Shown: positions 15,879 to 25,240, numbered from the stretch's first letter. The stretch is 41,682 nt of DNA from Clostridia bacterium (GCA_017409765.1 JAFQSA010000009.1:1-41682); one strand, 5' to 3'. Made by a program: numbers and translations. The notes: generated by a model not told the origin, from the letters alone.

Positions 15879-16747
15879 CTATGCTTAGCGTAGAAACAAA
15901 TGCCTGCACCATTTGGCCCACAGTGACTGCCTGCCGTTGGGTTAACCACAACAATTTCCGTGTTGAGTTTTTCGCCGAAACGTTCAACAAGCATTTGTTG
16001 CAGTTGCTTTGCAGTGGCAATATCATCAGTATGCCCAATTACAACACGGTGGTTGTAGATGTCCTCTTGTAGATCTTCTACATATTGCAAAATACGTTTG
16101 AGTGTTTTTACCCTACCAGTGGCTTTATCAACGTTAGACATCATACCGTCCGCGCTCATATTCAAAATTGGACGTATGCCAATAAGATTACCCATCAAAG
16201 CCGTGAGCCCATTAACGCGTCCACTTTTGCAGAAAAACTTCAAATCATTTGCAAAAAAGTAGGCAGCAAATTTGTTAACGTTGTCATTTGCCCATGCCAC
16301 CATTTCCTCGGCAGTTTTTCCAGCCTTGTACATATCGCCCACTTCACAGACAATGTTGTAGCTACAAAGTGTAATGGCGTTGGTATCAATAGTATAAAAC
16401 TTGCGTTCGGGATATTTTTTGAGCAGTTCCTCAACTGCCAAATCCATAGCATTGAAAGTACCACTCATCGCACGCGAAAAATGTACGTACAAAATATCAT
16501 CGCCATTTGCAAAGTGTGGTTCAAAATAGGACATATATTTATCTGGACTGATAGCAAACGTCTTTGGTACAACTCCTGTGCGCAAGGTATCGTAAAAGGT
16601 TTTGCTATCAAATTGGTCAAAGTCTTCGTATGGGTAAACGGGTTCTTGACCGTCAATTTGGTATGGCATGCTTATCAAGTGATAACCAAATTCTTTGCAT
16701 TTTTCCAGCGAAAGGTCACAATCGCTGTCGGTAAAAAGTATCAACAT
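15875..16747 (-). CDS. DegV family fatty-acid-binding protein
   Basis: A 290-aa DegV protein. Features are FTDSDCDLS at residues 5-13, the lipid head-group loop SRAMSGTFNAM near residue 95, and a C-terminal VVNPTAGSHCGPNGAGICF. DegV (FakB-like) proteins bind a fatty acid and present it to the kinase FakA, whose gene is at 26809-28482. Other DegV proteins exist per genome, so a direct pairing is only possible. The ATG at 16747 has GGAGG eight bases upstream; an in-frame start at 16834 would add 29 residues without homology. A TATAAT at 16823-16828 may be its -10. Confidence 0.9.
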   Translation of the reverse strand: MLILFTDSDCDLSLEKCKEFGYHLISMPYQIDGQEPVYPYEDFDQFDSKTFYDTLRTGVVPKTFAISPDKYMSYFEPHFANGDDILYVHFSRAMSGTFNAMDLAVEELLKKYPERKFYTIDTNAITLCSYNIVCEVGDMYKAGKTAEEMVAWANDNVNKFAAYFFANDLKFFCKSGRVNGLTALMGNLIGIRPILNMSADGMMSNVDKATGRVKTLKRILQYVEDLQEDIYNHRVVIGHTDDIATAKQLQQMLVERFGEKLNTEIVVVNPTAGSHCGPNGAGICFYAKHR

Positions 16748-16835
16748 AGTTTTTTCCTCCGTAATGACACTACTTGCAGTATGATATTGCCATTGTAACA
16801 CCTGAGGGTAAACTGTCGGTAAATTATAGCGCATA

Positions 16836-16869
16836 ACAAAAGTTGCACAGACTTTTGTCTATGCAACTT
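16836..16869 (-). terminator. Probable terminator of the TIR/RyR cassette
   Basis: On the minus strand AAGTTGCATAGAC pairs with GTCTGTGCAACTT (16869-16857 with 16852-16840, one G-U), 4-nt loop, followed by TTGTTATG. The stem is strong and the U-tract poor. It is 66 nt after the stop of the last cassette gene. Confidence 0.6.
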
Positions 16870-16935
16870 ATTGTTGTATAAAAGTTAATGGAGCACATTA
16901 GTTTTTTGGGCGCCAAATACCGTACGCTTGTGATT

Positions 16936-18420
16936 TTAGTTTATCTTTTCCAGCTTGTCGCCACAAGTGTAGGTATCAAGTTTGTAACTTTCGTCCAAAA
17001 GGCTGATTTGCGCGTTGTACTTTTTGAGTACAGGTAAAATGCCACGGAAACGATCCAGCGCCTTGTTTTTGTTGGGCAGTAGCAGATCAAATATTACACC
17101 ACCATCATTGCACAACCCTTGACCAACAAGCAATGTCAAATTGCTCTTGTCTTGTTGCACGGTCTTGTTGTTGCGGTAGTCGAAGTGCCAGAACAAATCC
17201 TCTTGGATGGCAGAAATATCCTCCACTTTTGGAATATAGATGTAACCAAACGTGTAGTGTGTGAGCCACAACGCGGGTGGACCATCCTTTTTGAGATCCT
17301 CTTGCGTTATTGTGGTAAGATTTGGCGCCATAGATGCCAGTTGAACAATCTTTTCGCGCCCAGCCAGAGGTGTTCCGGTGATATTTTTGCTATCGGTCAT
17401 ATCAATTTGGAACATTTCAGGGAAGGGAACAGGTGGTAACTTTTGATAATAGTTGGAAATCGCCTCAACAACACTTCCCAAAGGCGCAAGCGCAATGTCG
17501 CTGTCGATATATCTAATGGTAAACCAAGCGTGATACATTTCCTCGCCTAGCGCACAAGTAAGGTAGTTTTCGATATCTTGCACGTAACGATATGCCTTGC
17601 GCTCGTTAGAACGCAGATGTTCTGGAATAAACACGCGAAGTTCGCTTTGGCCATCTTCGCCACACTCAGTAAAGTAGGCAACCTTGCTGTTTTCGTTGAG
17701 TTTTGTCTTGCCTTTGTACTTGACTACACCACCCTTCAAACAAGGAACCATTTTCCAGCCATTTTTTACAAAGATGCTGGGCATATCGTTGAATACTTGG
17801 GCTAAAAATTGCAAGTCAAGCGCAAACTCGGGCGCTCCCGCGCACGCACGCGCGTACAATACATAATTACCATCCACAACACGACCGAAAAGTTCTACGG
17901 GAAACATCACGTGTGTAAGTTCCTTGTTGAATATTTTCGTCAATTTTTTGTCGTTGCCTTTGTCGATGCACTTTTTGATTTTTTCGTATTGCTTTTCCAA
18001 CTTGGCGCCAATGATGTAGTACAAGACATCGTAGTAGATAACCCTGTCCCCTGGTTGACGGCGCAAACAGCACATACCATCCAAGTCCATCTCTATGTAG
18101 TGACCGGACAGGTCGGAAGTGTCGCCACTAAAAGATGAACAACCTTTGCACTTTGTTTCAACAAGGTTACGAAGTCTTTCGTCATACTCGTCCTTTGTGA
18201 GTACAAACACGTTGCAAGGGGCAATATGACTTGGGTTGTCAATATCCACAGTTACAGTTTCCACCAAACTGTCGATAAAGTATGGCGGAATACTTCCCAA
18301 ATCTTCGTCGCCGACGCCAAGTTTTTGCAGAGTTACCTGCCCTTTGAGTTGCTCAATAGTCTTGTCTTCCGGCAAAATATAGTAGTTAAAATGATAAAAA
18401 ATACCTTTTAGTTGTTGCAT
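16936..18420 (-). CDS. Uncharacterised 494-aa protein, third gene of the TIR/RyR cassette
   Basis: I do not recognise the family. The protein appears soluble, with no signal peptide or membrane helix. Residues 91-118 hold a cysteine/histidine cluster (CKGC at 91-94, His107, CC at 117-118) that could bind metal, followed by a hydrophobic YYDVLYYIIGAKL stretch and a lysine-rich helix. The C-terminal half is mixed alpha/beta with many aromatic residues. The ATG at 18420 has AAAGG six bases upstream; an in-frame TTG at 18465 lacks an SD. It lies 111 nt after the RyR-domain gene on the same strand with no terminator between, so the two are probably cotranscribed. A role as sensor or effector of that system is inference. 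Confidence 0.75.
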   Translation of the reverse strand: MQQLKGIFYHFNYYILPEDKTIEQLKGQVTLQKLGVGDEDLGSIPPYFIDSLVETVTVDIDNPSHIAPCNVFVLTKDEYDERLRNLVETKCKGCSSFSGDTSDLSGHYIEMDLDGMCCLRRQPGDRVIYYDVLYYIIGAKLEKQYEKIKKCIDKGNDKKLTKIFNKELTHVMFPVELFGRVVDGNYVLYARACAGAPEFALDLQFLAQVFNDMPSIFVKNGWKMVPCLKGGVVKYKGKTKLNENSKVAYFTECGEDGQSELRVFIPEHLRSNERKAYRYVQDIENYLTCALGEEMYHAWFTIRYIDSDIALAPLGSVVEAISNYYQKLPPVPFPEMFQIDMTDSKNITGTPLAGREKIVQLASMAPNLTTITQEDLKKDGPPALWLTHYTFGYIYIPKVEDISAIQEDLFWHFDYRNNKTVQQDKSNLTLLVGQGLCNDGGVIFDLLLPNKNKALDRFRGILPVLKKYNAQISLLDESYKLDTYTCGDKLEKIN

Positions 18421-18531
18421 ATTAACCTTTTTTGACTCGCGCTGCACATCTTTGAAATTTGACAAAACGCGCAGACCGCAAATAGTATCCTTCTAGATTT
18501 GTTTTGTAGTTAGTCTTGCAAGATGGAGCGA

Positions 18532-21006
18532 CTAATCGTTAGAATGCGACATTCTTTCCGCACGCTCAACCATGTAATTTATGCCATACAACACTTGTCC
18601 AACGTGAACGTTAATAAGGTCGTAGGCTTGTGTCCATTTGTCCAACATGTCGTAGGGGCAAATGCAAGTATGTTGCTTATTGTGGCGACGGAAGGCTTTT
18701 TCCGTCTTTCCGTACTCTGCATAAACCCAGCCATTAGCCATGTGGAAGCGGTTCCAGCGAAGGTGTTCTACCCTTTCGCAATACTCACTCTCGGCCAATT
18801 CGTCCACAAATGCGTAGTTAATTGCAAAACTATATGCACTACGGTTAGACTCACGAGCAAATGGGCTAACTTCCAACCACATGTCTTTGCGTTTGATGTC
18901 GTCGATTGCACTTTGATACCAAGCGCCATCATCACGAGCAATGCTATCAATGATTTGTTGCTCAGTTGCGGATAGTTGACCTTGTCCGCTACGCTCAACT
19001 TCCATAGCGTGAGATTTTACATTGTACATGTAGTTGTACATGCTTGCACTTTCGTCATCAACGATGTTGCCGTAAGACCAAATGTTTTCGCGACAGCCAA
19101 ATGATACCACGCGGAAGTGATTTGCAAAGAATTTTTCGTCATCGCTAGACCAGTTCAAACGGTGGATGTTCTTTTCGTCACGGATATGTACAAAAATTGT
19201 GATAATTTCGTCATCCAAGGCACCGTGTGACTTGCCTGTTAGCAAAATTTCGTGCTTAAAGTCGTCAATCAAGATGTTTGCCATAACAAGGTTGTCTTCG
19301 TCGTTACCCATAGAAACAACAAAGGAGTTGTAATGGACGCTGTCCTTGTCGAAAATACCCAATGATTTGTCAATTTTGTTCATAAAGTCTTGACGCAAAC
19401 AAGAAACACGGTGGTAGTCGACAATTGGGAAAGCCATATCGTCCCACACTTGATCGCGTGTCATTTGCAAAGGACTTGCTTTTGCCCTATCGTAGATATA
19501 CTTCAAGGCATCATTGGATGCATCTTTGCCCCAAGCAATCAAGTCGGCATTGCAAACGGGCATGTGATCTACTGTGTCCGTCTTACAAAGGAACAATGGA
19601 TGCGCGTATGCAAACTCGCCAGAGCGCTTGTCTGCATCAAGGTCGTACACGTCGGCAATAAATTGGGAGGAAACGTATCTTCCATCAACTTTGGTAACGT
19701 TGGATGTTGCAGCAAATATGCTCTTCAAGGCATATTGACCAGTTTTGCCAAAGCCAAAAATTGCTGTACGATACACGTTTTCCGCGCCGGGCAAAGTGCT
19801 TTTGCGATAACTGTTGTGGCAGGTTTCGTCCCACTTTTTCATAAAGGTGCTTTGCCAACTTGTTACAAGGTCATCGGCAGTAAGTTTTGCTTCGCTCAAA
19901 ATGTGCAATTGCAAACTGCGCATAACCATTTGCTTTTTACTGATGGATTTACCGTATTTGTCTACAATTTGAGTGTTTTCAATGTCATTTTGCTTGAAAA
20001 AGTCGTCAATAATTGTAGAAATACGTGTATTGTAGAACTCATAGTTGATGTCGCCGTGAGTGAGCAAGTAGTAGTTTACAACCGTTGGAATTGGGTCTAC
20101 TTCGTCCTTACATTTACTAAACTTACTCATGCCTTTGCAGTAGTCCTTGAGCAATGCTTGAATGTCGTCGAACACAAAGTTACTGTTGTGGTTTTCCGCA
20201 GCGTACATATTGGCATCATTTAGCAAGGAGAAAACGTGCACCATCTTGTTGTGGTTGAAACCTTTGTCGCGTTTTTGACAACCCTTCTTTGTGTAGTGGA
20301 GTTTTTTGAGCAAAGAAAGTTCGCGCTCTTTGTCGGCAACCTTTGCATAGGACCAGTAGATATACCCACGATCCATAATTTCGCGGTGCAATTCGTTTTT
20401 GTGATCAAATGCCTCCAGTTCGTTACCCATAAACAAAATTGCGTAGGAACTGCGCAGGCCTCGAGATTTTTCCACCTTTTCGATATCCGCAGCCATAATA
20501 AGCGCCTCTTCGGTAACGTCGGGGAAGATGTAAACTGTATCAAACTTGCGCAAAAATGCGCCCACTTTGAAGAATGAGTACACTTCGTAACTAACGCAAG
20601 TCGACAAAATGAGCAATGTCGATACACCTGCGTAAGCCACTGCGCCATAGTACAAAATTTGCGCACCGACGTCAATCATGCCTAAGAAATCGTTTGGAGC
20701 ATAGGTACCCTCGAAGGTAAGTCCGCCAATAAGCGCATACAAGGCAAACAAACCACTAGAGATACCATCCCAAACGGAGTCAAATCCGCCTTGATCTTGT
20801 TGTACGTACAAAATTGCAACAATAAAACGCGCAATAAAACTTATAGCAACGGTACCACCCATGATGATGATTTCGTTCATAAACTTGCGTTCGGGGTGCT
20901 TTTGACGTAGTTTGAAGTAGGCAAGTAGCGTGATACCCTCCAAAACCGCCAAAAGTAGCACGGCCAAAATACCAAATAGTATGGAAATAACAATATCTGT
21001 CCACAT
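18532..21006 (-). CDS. Membrane protein with Rossmann-like modules and C-terminal RyR domain
   Basis: An 824-aa protein with four likely membrane segments (about 5-31, 46-68, 81-99 and 112-138). A first alpha/beta module follows (about 155-345, TVYIFPDVTEEAL). A second Rossmann-like module has the nucleotide-binding turn GFGKTGQ at 418-424, resembling TrkA-N/RCK domains of ion channels. The C-terminus (about 690-805) carries the RyR-repeat pattern: ESNRSA (719-724), VEHLRWNRF (746-754), NGWVY (758-762) and HTCICPYDML (779-788). I infer a ligand-gated membrane transporter or channel-like effector. SD AAGGAG lies 8 nt before the ATG, and the gene has its own promoter overlapped by a palindrome. 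The upstream neighbour is the TIR-TPR gene, suggesting the RyR domain reads a TIR product. Confidence 0.75.
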   Translation of the reverse strand: MWTDIVISILFGILAVLLLAVLEGITLLAYFKLRQKHPERKFMNEIIIMGGTVAISFIARFIVAILYVQQDQGGFDSVWDGISSGLFALYALIGGLTFEGTYAPNDFLGMIDVGAQILYYGAVAYAGVSTLLILSTCVSYEVYSFFKVGAFLRKFDTVYIFPDVTEEALIMAADIEKVEKSRGLRSSYAILFMGNELEAFDHKNELHREIMDRGYIYWSYAKVADKERELSLLKKLHYTKKGCQKRDKGFNHNKMVHVFSLLNDANMYAAENHNSNFVFDDIQALLKDYCKGMSKFSKCKDEVDPIPTVVNYYLLTHGDINYEFYNTRISTIIDDFFKQNDIENTQIVDKYGKSISKKQMVMRSLQLHILSEAKLTADDLVTSWQSTFMKKWDETCHNSYRKSTLPGAENVYRTAIFGFGKTGQYALKSIFAATSNVTKVDGRYVSSQFIADVYDLDADKRSGEFAYAHPLFLCKTDTVDHMPVCNADLIAWGKDASNDALKYIYDRAKASPLQMTRDQVWDDMAFPIVDYHRVSCLRQDFMNKIDKSLGIFDKDSVHYNSFVVSMGNDEDNLVMANILIDDFKHEILLTGKSHGALDDEIITIFVHIRDEKNIHRLNWSSDDEKFFANHFRVVSFGCRENIWSYGNIVDDESASMYNYMYNVKSHAMEVERSGQGQLSATEQQIIDSIARDDGAWYQSAIDDIKRKDMWLEVSPFARESNRSAYSFAINYAFVDELAESEYCERVEHLRWNRFHMANGWVYAEYGKTEKAFRRHNKQHTCICPYDMLDKWTQAYDLINVHVGQVLYGINYMVERAERMSHSND

Positions 21007-21143
21007 AACAAAGACTCCTTTTGTATGTCTTTTCTTTTACTTTGACGTTGCAAATAGAAAATTCACATTGCAACATTTGGTGATACTTCAATCAAAGCAC
21101 CACTTTTGCCTGTAACAACAAATTACAAGCCAATTATTTTAGC

Positions 21144-21172
21144 ATTATACCACAAGTGGTATAAATTTTGAA
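21144..21172 (-). promoter_or_regulatory. Promoter with overlapping palindrome before the RyR-domain gene
   Basis: TTCAAA (21167-21172), 17-bp spacer, TATAAT (21144-21149). A perfect 9-bp inverted repeat with a 2-bp centre, TTATACCAC/GTGGTATAA at 21145-21164, covers the -10 and much of the spacer, the place for a repressor site. The -35 ends 5 bp after the TIR gene stop. The leader to the ATG is about 130 nt. Confidence 0.65.
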
Positions 21173-21176
21173 CTGT

Positions 21177-24100
21177 TTACTGATACATTTTCTTGGCTTT
21201 GCGAACTTCACTTAGCATTTGGATGCAAGTCTCGTCCATTGGATTGTCGTCCAGCAAAGTTTGCAAAACTTCTTCGGCCTTTTCTAACGGCTGGATACCA
21301 GCAAATTGACCAAGTGTCAAACAGTATTTAGCCAAACACATCCAATCTTCTGCATCATTTGTGATGGTTGCAAAGTCCAGTGCTATTTCAATTGCTGGTG
21401 CAAGATGTTCAACCGATTGCTCGACATCCCCAATTTGATGGTAATACCTGCCTAGACTATGCTCCACTTCGGCAAGCAATTTGGTGGAAGTGGCATACAA
21501 TTGTGCATGATCGTCCATTTGATCATCATCTTGTATTTTCAAACAAAGTTCTCGACCTTGAGTTAGTAAGCCCCTTGCAATGTTGTAGTAGTCCACAGCA
21601 TTTTCGTAATCGGCAAGATTAGCGTAGCAATCAGCAACGTCTTTGCAATCACTTCCGCATGCTACCAAGTTTGTGCAGTTATCATCTTTTTGAGCAATCG
21701 CAAGAGTGTCGGAAACAACCATCAAAAGGTATTCCAACTGTTTGGAGTAGTCTTGATTTTCTTGGTAGAAAATTGCAAACCTGCGCCAAACGTCCGTCAA
21801 AACTTCCTGATCGGCACTATCATTCTCTACTGCAGACGTTGCACACGCAAGTGCCTTGTTATAGTACTGCAAAGCAAGATTGTCGTCATTGGCAAAGTGA
21901 CAGATGTCTGCAACGGTTAGGTAGGAATTGGACAAAATTTCATCGGGATACAGTTTGATTTTTCTCAGTTCCGTCAAATTTGACTCAAGCATATCTATAC
22001 CATCAAGCATACATTGCTTTGCTTTTGCTACCTGTATTGTCTTGATATAGATTTGGCTAAGTTGATAGTTTGTTGAGTAAAAACTACGCGCATGAGTAGG
22101 CGACTTGGAAATTTGCATCACTTGCTTGATTGCATCCAACCTACTTTGACAATAGAAAATGGCCTTGTCGTACTCTTCCATATCCACATAGATATCGGAA
22201 AGGTCTTCCAATAATGTGATATGTACGTCAAAAATATAAGGGGAGTTAACACGACTAATCAAGTCTTTGCTTATGGTCAGCGCATTTTCGTAACACTCAA
22301 TTGCCAGCTCATCATTTTCTTCAACAAGATGGTAAAAGTTACCCAAATAGGACAAATCTATGATACATTGACGCCAGTTTTCGGGAGATTCGTGCGCTTT
22401 TGCATAGTTTAGGTCGAGCTCAAAGGCTTTGAGGGCGTACTCCAACGATTGATCGGGATCCTTTTCCACATAAAAGCTAGACAAACCATAGTAAAATGGA
22501 GCCGCATCACGCAAATAGTTGTCGTTGGGGATATCGTCATACAATTTTAGAAGAATATCAAGCCCCTTGCGATACAACTCCTCACTATCTTTGTTTTCGT
22601 TCGAGCCTATCAAAATTCTGCCCAAATTATAGTAACAGTTGGACAAAAGTTCGTAGAACTGCGTTATTGGGTTGCTAGAAATCAGCTGTTGAAGCAACTT
22701 TTCTGCACTACGCAACATTTCGACAGCTTTTTCCGTGTCGGAAAGGTTGTCGTACAGTTTTGCAACGCTAAGATAGGTGGAAACAAGTGTATGTTGAGTT
22801 TCGGGAATGGGGGCAAATTTGACCAATTCTTCACGAAGGTACAACGCTTTTAGGATGTAGTCTTCCGCTTCGTCGTAGTTACCCAATGCACGCGAATTGG
22901 CAGAGAGATTGAAAAGTGTTCGAGCTAGTCGTTGCCTATCGGCAATGTCTGCTTGTTTGTCGGCAAGTTGGATGGCAATGTCCAACGCTTTGAGGTACCA
23001 GTTGCGTTCTTCTAACAAATCCTCTTCGAGGTTGGCAAGGCTTGCCATACGTACATAAACAACGTGCAAAGAGTCCTTGGTGTAGTCGGAATTTTCCTCC
23101 TGATCCAACCTTTCGGCAATGGTCAAGGCTTGAGTTATACACTCGCGAGCATTTGGGATATCGCACGTTTGCTCGTAGATGTCGTACAAATCGGTGTAGC
23201 AACACATCAGCGAATCGTCGCAATAAGCGCGGTTATCGGGATCCAATTCGGCAATCATGTTTAGTACACGCAAACGATCATTGTGGTAGGTAAGCGCTTG
23301 CTCATATTTGCCTTGGCTTTCGTAGCATCTACCAAGGTTGCGGTAGCAAGTTGACAAGTTGTAGCATGTGTCAATAGATGGATCAATTTCCACAAGTTCT
23401 TCGGAAGTTTTCAAACTCAAATGATAGCACTCTTGTGCTTTGTCAAACTCGTACTTGGACCAGTAAACTTCCCCAAGGAAATTGCACGCATAGGCAAGCA
23501 TACTCTTGACAAATGCAAAATCTCGTTGTTCAGCGCACCCCAGCCACCACTCGCAAAACTCCTTAAGTGTTGTGTAAACTTGGATAGATTTGTCGTAGTC
23601 AAGCAACGACTTGTACATATCTCCCAAGCTTGTGAGCTGAGAGTAGTAGTCTATTTTTGTGTCGCGCAAACCTTGAGGCAAAATATCTTTGATTACGTAA
23701 ACGTAGCGCTCTTGCCACTTGATGGCTTGGTTGATATCTCGCTCGACACCTTTGCCGTGCTTGTACATGTCCACAATGGTCTCAAAGGAACTAAAGTAGC
23801 CCCTACTTGCACAGTATTTGAGCATTTCTAGCGCTCGTTGGTGATCAACCTCCACATCGATACCATCCAAATACGCCAAAGCGAGCAAGTGATACCGTGG
23901 TACGTCATCTTTGGGATCGTCATCGCGTGGGAAAAATTTTGCAAGTTCGCCCACAAGTTTAACTTCGTCGCTTTCGCTAATTACAGTTGGCAAATTTGCA
24001 TATTGACTGGTAAGCATACCTCTGTCCGTTGCGCACATCTCTACAGGCAAAATGCCTTTGCCCGATTTGAGCGCCATTGGGTACTCTACCGCTTGAACAT

Positions 24101-24806
24101 AGTTAGATTCGCACACCAAATTGGGGGTTACCGAGAGCAAAAACAGTTGGCTTTTGTTCAATGCATCTCCAATTGCATTGTTAAAGTCCTCGCCAGGAAC
24201 AAGGTACTCGTCGTACCAAATGGCGACGTCTTGACACAAATCGCACTTGTGTATCAGTCGCATCAAGCGTTGCGCGTGAACTCTGTCCTTTTTGCGGTAA
24301 CTAAGGAATATGTAGGAGCGGAATGCCTCGCGAATGGCTTTGGCAGTTTCGTCGCCTACCAGCACACCATCAAGAAATGTTTTGAGTTTTTCTTGATAGG
24401 AAATGGCAGTTTCGTCCTTTTGATGTTTGTTTAGGTACTGCAAATTACCACAAACGCTGTTGAACAGTTGGTCAAGACCGTCCTCTTGCATAAGTGGCAA
24501 CACAGGAATATGATTTTTGATGGCAATTTGGTAGTCATCCAAGCCTTTGTTATTGCCAGAAAGCAACCGACTTGTTACAGGCATAACAAATAGTTGCATG
24601 TCGGCGAGACGGCTTTGCCACTCGGCAGTATCACCACCACCATTGGGTTGCTCATCGTAGAATATAGCGCAATTTTCCAAATTCAAAATTTCTTGGGATA
24701 CGCTTTCAAAGTAGATATCGAAATCCTCTGGATGACAGCAAAAGAACACTCTTGGCTTGCCTTGAGGGGAAATATCCTTACCGCGCGTTCTAAAATTGAG
24801 TTGCAT
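21177..24806 (-). CDS. Tandem TIR domain protein with long TPR array
   Basis: A 1209-aa cytoplasmic protein. TIR-like domain 1 spans about 18-125 (VFFCCHPEDFD, AIFYDE, LFVMPVTSRLL, IPVLPL). Domain 2 spans about 163-285 (YIFLSYRKKDR, IWYDEYLVPGEDF, SQLFLLSVTPN, YVQAVEYPMA). Glu241 of domain 2 stands where NAD-cleaving TIR enzymes have their catalytic Glu; the aligned residue in domain 1 is Asp91. Sel1-like repeats follow (about 305-375), then TPR helices to the end (LGEVYWSKYEFDKAQECY, CYRNLGRCYESQGKYEQAL and many more). TIR domains can degrade NAD or make NAD-derived messengers; TPR arrays bind partners or triggers. SD AAGGAG precedes the ATG at 24806, and an extended -10 lies upstream. First gene of the cassette. 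Confidence 0.88.
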   Translation of the reverse strand: MQLNFRTRGKDISPQGKPRVFFCCHPEDFDIYFESVSQEILNLENCAIFYDEQPNGGGDTAEWQSRLADMQLFVMPVTSRLLSGNNKGLDDYQIAIKNHIPVLPLMQEDGLDQLFNSVCGNLQYLNKHQKDETAISYQEKLKTFLDGVLVGDETAKAIREAFRSYIFLSYRKKDRVHAQRLMRLIHKCDLCQDVAIWYDEYLVPGEDFNNAIGDALNKSQLFLLSVTPNLVCESNYVQAVEYPMALKSGKGILPVEMCATDRGMLTSQYANLPTVISESDEVKLVGELAKFFPRDDDPKDDVPRYHLLALAYLDGIDVEVDHQRALEMLKYCASRGYFSSFETIVDMYKHGKGVERDINQAIKWQERYVYVIKDILPQGLRDTKIDYYSQLTSLGDMYKSLLDYDKSIQVYTTLKEFCEWWLGCAEQRDFAFVKSMLAYACNFLGEVYWSKYEFDKAQECYHLSLKTSEELVEIDPSIDTCYNLSTCYRNLGRCYESQGKYEQALTYHNDRLRVLNMIAELDPDNRAYCDDSLMCCYTDLYDIYEQTCDIPNARECITQALTIAERLDQEENSDYTKDSLHVVYVRMASLANLEEDLLEERNWYLKALDIAIQLADKQADIADRQRLARTLFNLSANSRALGNYDEAEDYILKALYLREELVKFAPIPETQHTLVSTYLSVAKLYDNLSDTEKAVEMLRSAEKLLQQLISSNPITQFYELLSNCYYNLGRILIGSNENKDSEELYRKGLDILLKLYDDIPNDNYLRDAAPFYYGLSSFYVEKDPDQSLEYALKAFELDLNYAKAHESPENWRQCIIDLSYLGNFYHLVEENDELAIECYENALTISKDLISRVNSPYIFDVHITLLEDLSDIYVDMEEYDKAIFYCQSRLDAIKQVMQISKSPTHARSFYSTNYQLSQIYIKTIQVAKAKQCMLDGIDMLESNLTELRKIKLYPDEILSNSYLTVADICHFANDDNLALQYYNKALACATSAVENDSADQEVLTDVWRRFAIFYQENQDYSKQLEYLLMVVSDTLAIAQKDDNCTNLVACGSDCKDVADCYANLADYENAVDYYNIARGLLTQGRELCLKIQDDDQMDDHAQLYATSTKLLAEVEHSLGRYYHQIGDVEQSVEHLAPAIEIALDFATITNDAEDWMCLAKYCLTLGQFAGIQPLEKAEEVLQTLLDDNPMDETCIQMLSEVRKAKKMYQ

Positions 24807-24846
24807 AGTGACTCCTTTGGCGAAAAACTCAAATTTTGTTAAATAA

Positions 24847-24855
24847 ATTATAACA
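24847..24855 (-). promoter_or_regulatory. Extended -10 promoter for the TIR-TPR gene
   Basis: TGT followed by TATAAT (24852-24847) on the minus strand, 40 nt before the ATG. No convincing -35 at 16-18 bp. Confidence 0.5.
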
Positions 24856-25119
24856 CAAAGCAATGCCAATTGCACTAGTAATTGGAAAAAATATATATAA
24901 AAATCTTAAATTTATTAAAAAAAATAGACAAGCGACAACTTTTCGTGCATAAACTACCCATGTAAACTTTGCAAATATGTTATACAAACTCGCTAATAAA
25001 CAACCGTTTGCAAGCACTACAGCCCTCAAACAAATAAATTATTTCAAATTCCACAAAAAAGATTGTAAAAAACTGTTGCATTTTTTTGCATTGTTTGATA
25101 AACTATACAAGACTCGTGT
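24856..25119. other. Non-coding, AT-rich spacer
   Basis: This is the divergent spacer between the TIR-TPR gene and tRNA-Cys. It is strongly AT-rich with A and T runs. I see no ORF, repeat or clear RNA. A tRNA promoter must lie near its right end (TATACA at 25104-25109 could be the -10), but no -35 is well placed. Confidence 0.5.
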
Positions 25120-25193
25120 GGCACCATAGCCAAGTGGTAAGGCAGAGCTCTGCAAAAGCTTCACCCCCAGTCCGAATCTGGGTGGTGCCTCCA
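25120..25193 (+). tRNA. tRNA-Cys (GCA)
   Basis: A 74-nt tRNA with encoded CCA. Acceptor GGCACCA (25120-25126) pairs with TGGTGCC (25183-25189), discriminator T. The anticodon loop CTGCAAA gives anticodon GCA, and the T-loop region has AGTCCGAATCT. Confidence 0.95.
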
Positions 25194-25197
25194 AAAC

Positions 25198-25240
25198 AAG
25201 CGTAAAGCTGCAGGAAATGTGGCTTTACGCTTTATTTTTT
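25198..25240 (+). terminator. Terminator after tRNA-Cys
   Basis: AGCGTAAAGC (25199-25208) pairs with GCTTTACGCT (25222-25231), 13-nt loop, followed by TTATTTTTT. It sits directly between the two tRNA genes. Confidence 0.75.

Noticed and set aside
19390-20223. Plus-strand open frame opposite the RyR-domain gene
   Set aside because: Antisense shadow with no SD or family features.
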